Shown here: positions 57,231-64,000 of the stretch, piece by piece | Numbering within the stretch: position 1 is the first letter of the stretch | Layout: each line of letters starts with the position of its first letter | Source of the DNA: Ditylenchus dipsaci | Taxonomy: Eukaryota > Nematoda > Chromadorea > Rhabditida > Anguinidae | Direction: 5' to 3' | Assembly: GCA_004194705.1 (NCBI GenBank) | Contig: SADC01001275.1 | Location: 1,798,001-1,862,000 of the forward strand | Length of the DNA: 64,000 nt | Made by a program: the position numbers and the translations under genes | The notes under the pieces: generated by a model | Database searches by the model: none | What the model was told of the DNA's origin: nothing | What the model saw: the letters and a program-made list of their open reading frames with translations, nothing else

Positions 57231-57645
57231 AGGCTGTAAGTGAAATGCAGCGGTAAACTGTGAATTTCAACGGTAAATTAATTTTTTTCAACGGTATTTT
57301 CAAATTTGCCATAAAAATGAAATCCAACGGTAAATTTGTGAAATTCAGCGGTAAATTTATCGTAATGTCAACTTTACAGTCCGTTGCCTTATTTGTATAT
57401 CAATGTTTGTGAATTGTTCAGGCAGAAATAACTTTAGCACTATTTCAGATGCAATCTCAAGTCGGTCAAAGGGCTCATTTCTATGAGGCAAAGGACTGTA
57501 AAGTTGACATTACGATAAATTTACCGCTGAATTTCACAAATTTACCGTTGGATTTCATTGTTTTATGGCAAATTTGAAAATACCGTTGAAAAAATTAATT
57601 TACCGTTGAAATTCACAGTTTTACCGCTGCAATTCAATTTGAGCC
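57231..57645. mobile_element. 8-bp-TSD element, word AACGGTAAATTTGTGAAATT
   Basis: Perfect duplication AAGGCAAA at 57223-57230 and 57646-57653. Ends AGGCTGTAAGTG.. / ..TTTGAGCC. CGGTAAATT words in inverted arms with a short loop near 57440. Confidence 0.85.
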
Positions 57646-57739
57646 AAGGCAAAAAGAGGGGGTTTTCACTTTTTTTAACTTCAACCGTCCGTTTCTCAGC
57701 CTTGTATATTTATAAACAGATAGTCGACGTGTTATTTTG

Positions 57740-58754
57740 GGCTAGGGAAACTTGCCAAAACGAAATTTGCCAAACGTATGTTTTGCCAGAACGAAATTTG
57801 CCAAAACGAAATTTGCCAAAACGAAATTGCCAAATCTAAATGCGCCAAAACGAAATATGCCGGAACGAAATTTGGCCAACGAACCAACAGGGGGACCAAG
57901 GCAGTTTTTACGTTTTTTTTCAAAATTTTCGAAATTGTGTCCTAACCACCTAAAACCACCCCAAACCAGCGAAAATCATCCAAAATCACCAAAACCACCC
58001 AAATCACACAAAACCACCCAGAACACCAAAAACCACCAGAAATCATTCGAAAATTCACCAAACAAAATTTAAATTTAAAAATTTAATTTAAATTTTTAGT
58101 CTGAACCAACCAAACAAGTGGTCGTCGACTTGGATCAAAATTTTTTACGTTTTTCATGTTCGAAACCTGTTTTCTGGATTCATTCGTGCACGCTGAACAT
58201 GGTTTGACAGTGGTAAATCACGTTTTATGAAGAAATTTTTGAGTTTTGGGGAATAATTGATTTGGTAAAATCAATTATTTGCCAAACTCAAAAATAACTG
58301 AGAAAACGGCATTTTGCCACTGTCAAACCATGTTCAGCGTGCAGGAATTAGTCTAGAAAACTGGTTTTAGAACCCAAAACGTAAAAAAAATTTTTGATCC
58401 AAGTGGACGACCACTTGGTTTGGTTGGTTCAGACTAAAAATTCAAATTCCCACAAAATTTTTGTTTAGTGTAGTTTTGGATGGTTTCGGGTGGTTTGAGG
58501 TGTTTTTGGTTGTTTAGTGTGATTTTGGGTGGTTTTTGCTGTTTTAGTTGGTTTTGGTTGTTTGGGGTGGTTTTAGGTAGTTAGGACACAGTTTCGAAAA
58601 TTTCGAAAAAACGTAAAAACTGCCTTGGTCCCCCTGTGATTCGCTGGCCAAATTTCGTTTCGGCAAATTTCGTTTGGCATATTTCGTTTTGGCGCATTTC
58701 GATTTGGCAAATTTCGTTTTGGCAAATTTCGTTTTTGGCAAGTTTCCCCTAGCC
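57740..58754. mobile_element. 8-bp-TSD element, TIR GGCTAGGGGAAACTTGCC, word TTGCCAAAACGAA
   Basis: Perfect duplication TTATTTTG at 57732-57739 and 58755-58762. Second member of the 10841 family, longer because it holds inner arms (CAAAACCACCC words; a palindrome 58110-58440 with TTTTCTGGATTCATTCGTGC). Confidence 0.92.
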
Positions 58755-58875
58755 TTATTTTGTAGAGAAATCAAAGAGCTTTCGAATGGTGCAATGGATG
58801 TCATATTTTCACCGACATTTCTTTGAGAAAAGCTATTATTTATGTGGCTAAACAGTCATTTTTTTAGATTTTTCG

Positions 58876-60655
58876 ACGCTAGTAGCGAATGCCTAGTATA
58901 CTAACATGTTAGTGTTAGTGTTAAAGGTTTGTTTAAAATGGCGGGTAGTGTTAGGTTAGTTTCAGATGTTAGTGTTAGTGTTAGGTTAGTTTCGAATGTC
59001 AGTGTTAGGTTAGTTTCAGGTGTAACTGTCAGTGTTCGGGTTATTGGCTAATCTTGTACAAACTATACCATCTAAAGACTGTTCGTTCTTCTTCTCAATG
59101 ATATAATTTTAGCTATGTCTATCGAAGAAAGCCCGTCTTCCATTCAAGAAATACAGCCACATTCTCGAAAGCGCTTGCGAAGTACAATTTGGGACAACTA
59201 CGCCGAGGAAAGGATATCCATGGAAACAAGCTGATGAAATGCAAGGAGTGTTCAACGGTAAATATTGTTAGAAGCAAGGCCCTGTGTTGACTTCATTTGT
59301 ATAGAAGCTTTCCGCATACAAAATGTTCTCGACAGGCACTGCAGAATGCACACAGGGATAAGATGCAGACACCGAAGAAAATCTTAGCTGCTGTTGATCC
59401 GGAAAAGAAGGAGCCAGTCACAAGGTTAGTTCTAGATAACGTTCTACACGTAGTTGTTACTCTACAGCTGCTTTTAGGTATCGCAAAATCACGAGTGCTT
59501 TCGCAGAAGTGCTGTCCGTTCCGTCGATTCGATCAACCTGTTCCGTAATCCTGTCATGCGAAATTTCATCCATCAGTTGAATCCAAACATTGAGGAGATT
59601 TTTTGCAACTACGATAATACCTCTCCACATTGTTATTTTCAGATTGCAAGTAGTTTCGCCACATTGAAAAAAATTCCTGACAATTTTTATGAGCAAATCA
59701 AGACAAAGGTCAAAAGTGAAATCTCAAAAATGAATCAACGTGGCTCTATTACTGCTGATATTTGGACCGACAGAGGCATGAAGCATTCTTACATTGGTAT
59801 TTATAGAAATAATTTCGTATTTCAATTTTAAAGGTATTTTCAGGGTTCACGTTCCACTTCTGCGACAGTGCTTGCACTCTTCAGCGGATCTTCCTTGGTC
59901 TCAACGAAATAAGAGGTTCACACACGGATGTGCGATACGTGCGGACACAGAATTCATTCTGCAGGAATTCGGCCTCCAAGTTGAGAGCATGTTCAAAGTT
60001 GTGACCGATGGAGCGAAACAGAACCAATTTTGATTTGTTGAATTCCCAATTGTTTATTTATTGTAATCGTCAAATCTAAATTTCTTGAATTCAACCTCTG
60101 TTTCTCGGCAACAAAAGTGTATGGTGTTACTAAGCAAGTCACTGTGAGTTCACTACCATGTGGAGGATAGAATCTTCAGGATTGCCTTTTTACTCGACCA
60201 GCGATAAGAAAATCAGTACGAGTCGAGCTTGAAAAAAATAGTTTAGGAATTAGTTAAAGATACTTTTCATCAAGTCATTCTCCCTAAGCAGCATCGAAAA
60301 AGGTTAAACCAAAGGGCTGAAACCAAGGGCGGAAAAAAAGGTTCATGTTAGTCGAACAAAATGTCGGAGTCAACACTAAAATTAAGCCAACAGTTAGCGT
60401 AAAGACTAACTATGTTAGTGTTAGGCTAACAGTGACCTAACACTAACCCCTAACACTAACCTAACGTTAGGCTAACATTTAAACTAACCTAACACTAACA
60501 CTAACATCGATTTTTAAACTAACCCTACACTAACACTAACATGTTAGTGTTAGTGTAGGGTTAGTTTAAAATGTTAGTGTTAGTGTTAGGTTAGTGTTAG
60601 GCTAACACTAACATGGTTAGTGTTAGTTATGAAAACACTGTTCGCTACTAGCGCC
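58876..60655. mobile_element. hAT transposon, TIR GRCGCTAGTAGCGAA, word TTAGTGTTAGG
   Basis: Perfect duplication GATTTTTC at 58868-58875 and 60656-60663. Arrays GTTAGTGTTAGG (58905-59040) and the inverse (60400-60625). Encloses a plus-strand hAT transposase remnant (59115-60033). This element ties the word-array architecture with 8-bp duplications to the hAT superfamily. Confidence 0.92.
59115..60033 (+). pseudogene. hAT transposase, 5' half
   Basis: Starts MSIEESPSSIQEIQPHSRKRL, then a BED-type zinc finger (STIWDNYAEE, KLMKCKECS, with a His/Cys block after a GT..AG intron). Then FIHQLNPNIEEIF.., GSITADIWTDRGMKHSYIG (first catalytic Asp region of hAT), FHFCDSACTLQ, and after a 1-base shift LQEFGLQVESMFKVVTDGAKQN (second Asp block). 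It stops at 60033; the C-terminal half with the last Glu and dimerisation domain is missing. Non-functional as an enzyme, diagnostic as a family marker. Confidence 0.8.
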
Positions 60656-61139
60656 GATTTTTCTTTATTTTGACTAGAAATCGACGCTTTTATCTTGATG
60701 GTCATAATTTTCGTGGAATAATCCAAAAAAAAGTTTGACCTACCAAATTGTAGCTTAGGAAGAGGGCTTACATCCTGTTCATTGCTTATGAAATAAAAGC
60801 CACCTGTCAACATTTATGAATAGAACTAGCAGGTGGCTCTATGATTATTGAACGGTCAGTTTTCGACTTTCTCGACAAACAACGAGTGCGCTATTGAAAA
60901 ATTTGATTCTTTCAACTACATTGGTGTTTTCTCGTTAGAAGACATCTTTTTGTAGTGAAAGTTTGATAAAAAAATGGATGTTACTGACTCAAAACCCAAA
61001 AATTAAGGGTGGCTCTATAATTATTGAACGGAGTGTATAACAGCTTATTCCTGCTTTTCGTAGATTGTTTGGTTTAAATTCCTGCTTTTTGGAAACAAAA
61101 TCCTTCTTTTGAGATTTTCGATCTGTGAACCTGAACAGT

Positions 61140-61290
61140 GATGTAAAAGCACCGGTGCGGGCACCGGTGCCGGTGCCAAGTTTTTGCTGGCACCGGTGAT
61201 GGTGCCGGTGCCAAATTTCATCGAAAAGCACCGGCACCGGTGCCGCACCGGTGCCGGTGCCAATTTTTTCGCTGGCACCGCTGCCTATTT
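61140..61290. repeat. GGTGCCGGTGCC word cluster
   Basis: About 135 bp of GCACCGGTGCCGGTGCC, largely self-complementary. No duplication identified. About 80 bp further on (61357-61430) is a tRNA-like B-box sequence (GGTTCGACTACC). Confidence 0.5.
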
Positions 61291-61926
61291 TTAACAAAAA
61301 TTCGAATATTTTTTTTTTCAATTTCAGTAAAACATGAAGTGCAGATGCCACTTTTTGCTCGAGTAAAGGAGGGACACTTCATATATGCACCGCCCTAGGT
61401 CATAGGTTCGACTACCACTGGCTGCACACCTTATTTTTTTCTCCTTTTATTTACAAGTTTAGTGTCAAAATGTAGCCAAGGTTCTGGGCTTTCTTTTGAG
61501 CTATCATACAGATGAAAATTAGTATAAAGTATTAGCTAAAATTCAAAAAACATTGAACCATGTCCAATTCGATGAAATCCTAAATAGGACTATACCAGTA
61601 CTTTTCGATAGTATCCTGGAACTGATGTTTTTCCCAATTTTTATTAACACACTCATTTGCAACCTTACACTCAAAATGTAGCCCGGCTACTTGCCGTCAT
61701 TTTCAGCATACGTTGTATGAAACTAGAGTTGTAGAAATTCCCGGAAATATAGAAAACCGGGAATATTCCCGGAAATTGGGAATATTCCCAATACTAGGGT
61801 CTGCAGGCGCCTATCGGCGCCTATGTTGTTCGGGAACATTAGTTGTTCATGTACATTAGTAGTTCGGATAGATTTATCTTTCGAGTGCGTTAATGGTTAG
61901 GGTAGATCATCCACCCTACCTGTTGA

Positions 61927-62870
61927 CTAAGCTACTCTACCTCGCCTACCCTCGCCCATCCTCGCCTACCCTTGCCCATCCTCGCCTATCCTCGTCTACC
62001 ATCGCCCATCCTCGCCTACCCTCGCCCATCCTCGCCCATTCTCACCTGCTCTTGCCCATTCTCGCCTATCCTCGCCTACCCTCGCCCATCCTCGCCTACC
62101 CTTGCCCATCCTCGCCTACCCTCGCCCATCATCGCCCATTCTCACCTGCTCTTGCCCATCCTCGCCTACCCTCGCCTACCCTTGCCCATCCTCACCTACC
62201 CTCGCCTATCCTCGCCTACCCTCGCCTACCCTCGCCCATCCTCGCCTATCCTCGTCTACCCTTGCCCATCCTCGCCTACCCTCGCCTATCCTCGCCTATT
62301 CTCGCCTACCCTCGCCTATCCTCGCCTACCCTCGTCTACCCTTGCCCATCCTCGCCTACCCTCGCCTATCCTCGCCTATTCTCGCCTACCCTCGCCTATC
62401 CTCGCCTACCCTCGCCCATCCTCGCCTACCCTCGCCCACCCTCGCCTATCCTCACCTACCCTCGCCTATCCTCGCCTACCTCGCCTATCCTCGCCTACCC
62501 TCGCCCATCCTCGCCTACCCTCGCCCACCCTCGCCTATCCTCGTCTACCCTTGCCCATCCTCGCCTACCCTCGCCTATCCTCGCCTATTCTCGCCTACCC
62601 TCGCCTATCCTCGCCTACCCTCGTCTACCCTTGCCCATCCTCGCCTACCCTCGCCTATCCTCGCCTATTCTCGCCTACCCTCGCCTATCCTCGCCTACCC
62701 TCGCCCATCCTCGCCTACCCTCGCCTACCCTTGCCCATCCTCACCTACCCTCGCCTATCCTCGCCTACCTCGCCTATCCTCGCCTACCCTCGCCCATCCT
62801 CGCCTACCCTCGCCCACCCTCGCCTATCCTCGCCTACCCTCGCTTATCCTCGCTTATCCTCGCCTACCCT
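61927..62870. repeat. 10-bp minisatellite TCGCC(T/C)A(C/T)CC, about 94 units
   Basis: Continuous decamer array with C/T variants (TCGCCTACCC, TCGCCCATCC, TCGCCTATCC, TTGCCCATCC) and higher-order repeats of about 80 bp (TCGTCTACCCTTGCCCATCC-led block at about 62250, 62330, 62540, 62620). Two 9-bp slips near 62479 and 62766. All three forward frames are open because the decamer has no stop. Confidence 0.95.
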
Positions 62871-62871
62871 T

Positions 62872-63425
62872 GAAATCCACCATCTCCGATTTGGAGGGCA
62901 AGGAAAAATTTTTTTAGAAGCAACTTCGATTATACGTGTTTGTGCTTAAAAGGATGCCAAGATGTTTTACTTGAAGGTTCCGCAGAGATATCTGACATTA
63001 TTTGGCAAAAACTGGCCAAAAAGTGGGTTTAAACCCGAAAATCCACCTTTAATCCAGGCCAAAATCGACCATCACCAATTTGGAGGGCAAGGAAAACTTT
63101 TTTTAGAAGTAACTTCAATTATATGTGTTTGAGCTTAAAAGAAAGCCAAGATGTTAAACTTCAGGGTTCCGGTGAAATAACGAACATGAGTTAACTAAAC
63201 ATAGCAGAAAAGTGGCTTGAACACAAAATGCCACCTCAAATCCAGGCTAAAATCCACCATCTCTAGTTTGGAGGGCAAGGAAAAATTTTTTTAGAAGCAA
63301 CTTCAATTATACGTGTTTGTGCTTAAAAGAAAGCTAAGATGTTGAACTTGAGGGTTCCGAAAAAATATCGAATATAAAATTGCAAAAAGTAGCAAAAATC
63401 AGTCTTGAACACCATAAATTCATAA
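62872..63425. repeat. 188-bp tandem triplication
   Basis: Three diverged units beginning at about 62872, 63060 and 63249, each starting AAATC(C/G)ACCATC and containing TTTGGAGGGCAAGGAAAA and AAGATGTT. Confidence 0.85.
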
Positions 63426-63576
63426 AAAGTGTGACGGACGGACGACCCCCCCCCGACCCAAATACTATATAGAGATAGGGGAAAATACCGGGAAACCCGG
63501 GAATATTCCAATGTTCCCGGGAATATTCCCGGAAATATTCCCGGGAATATTCCCATTGTACAACCCTATATGAAAC

Positions 63577-64000
63577 TATGTAATTGAAATCTCAAAAAAT
63601 GTCAGTTTCTAAATAATACTGAAATCCTACCCCTCAATAGTACTTATTTCTTCCCTGGTCAAACATTTGCTAGCTACCTTGCTTTTCTGAAGTGATTTTG
63701 GTGTGAAAAAATTTCTATCTTGTTCCCCATGAAATTTTGACTCTAGAAAGTCACTAAAAGCGTTGATAAATAAATAGAATTGGTGGAGGCTCAGGCTATA
63801 TGAGACTGAGTACGCATCATTTTTGCTGGTTTCCTTTGATTTTGATGGTCATTTGCTTGAAATCGCAAAATTGAGGCAGTTGCTAACAGCGAAGCAGTGC
63901 TAGAAATGATCGAAATCGATTGCACGGTAGTTTTTGACTCTAGATGTCACTAAACTTAGTAAAAATAAAAAAATGTGCACCTAGCGGGATAAGAACAGTC
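63577..64000. other. Right flank, nothing recognised
   Basis: AT-rich; two loosely similar segments (GACTCTAGAAAGTCACTAAA at 63740 and GACTCTAGATGTCACTAAA at 63937). No exon supported. Confidence 0.4.

Larger units (their letters stand above)
56662..61037. mobile_element. Palindromic element, TIR CTCCGTTCAATAATTATAGAGCC, its right arm broken by two insertions
   Basis: Left arm 56662-57185 is matched in inverse by 57675-57739, then 58763-58875, then 60664-61037; the gaps are the elements 57740-58754 and 58876-60655, each with its own 8-bp duplication. A subterminal copy of TTCAATAATTATAGAGCCACC recurs at 56845. The loop holds 57231-57645. Confidence 0.8.
56569..61135. repeat. Outermost arms of the 56.6-61.1 kb nest, word AAGCAGGAATTTC
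   Basis: 56569-56655 (CAGGGTTCACAGATG, AAGCAGGAATTT twice) is the inverse of 61035-61135 (AAATTCCTGCTTTT, ATCTGTGAACCTG). The CAGGGTTCACAGAT ends look hAT-like, but no duplication was found. Confidence 0.55.
61726..63568. mobile_element. hAT-like element carrying a minisatellite, word CCGGGAATATTCC
   Basis: Perfect duplication TATGAAAC at 61718-61725 and 63569-63576. Termini TAGAGTTGTA / TACAACCCTA. Arms of CCCGGAAATATTCCCGG words (61738-61800; 63478-63555). Interior: the 10-bp minisatellite and a 188-bp tandem triplication; no transposase. Confidence 0.92.

Noticed and set aside
61893..62949. Three overlapping open frames of 271-326 codons
   Set aside because: They are one stop-free decamer minisatellite read in three frames; no gene structure.

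Overview
The window comes from a nuclear animal genome. Its genes are recognisably metazoan: a laminin-G/EGF basement-membrane proteoglycan, a secreted LRR protein, an RNF121-type membrane RING ligase, two SREK1-type splicing factors and mitochondrial enoyl-ACP reductase MECR. Normal introns are about 45-60 bp with GT donors and T-rich ..TTTCAG/TTTTAG acceptors. I cannot place the species; such introns occur in nematodes, larvaceans and other compact-intron animals. The long introns (0.7-5.4 kb) are long because transposons sit in them.

Layout. 1-8447 (+): 3' end of the proteoglycan gene, with one intron holding nested inverted repeats. 9511-about 15370 (+): secreted LRR gene. 17467-27867 (+): RNF121 orthologue, whose introns hold a MULE-type transposon and other elements. 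29.3-30.0 kb: a pogo/Tigger relic. 30719-38171 (-): SREK1 copy A. 38.6-44.9 kb: transposon block, including a decayed zinc-ribbon-like gene split by an insertion. 45.6-48.7 kb: two diverged, oppositely oriented copies of an unknown small gene. 50413-54235 (-): MECR. 54544-56260 (-): SREK1 copy B, 308 bp upstream of MECR. 56.6-61.1 kb: nested palindromes with a hAT element. 61.7-63.6 kb: an element carrying a 10-bp minisatellite.

The dominant signal is a set of inverted-repeat elements whose arms are arrays of a short word, a different word in each family. Fifteen of them, in fourteen word or TIR families, are bounded by an 8-bp target-site duplication (fourteen perfect, one with a mismatch). 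One encloses hAT transposase remnants. A further one encloses a MULE-type transposase, with a candidate 11-bp duplication. They are nested inside one another, so the order of insertion can be read. Separate TA-flanked families resemble pogo/Tigger and mariner MITEs.

Nearly every conserved gene needs several +1-base corrections to read through, and most of these fall in homopolymer runs. This looks like homopolymer under-calling in an unpolished long-read assembly rather than pseudogenisation. Reading frames given here should be treated accordingly.
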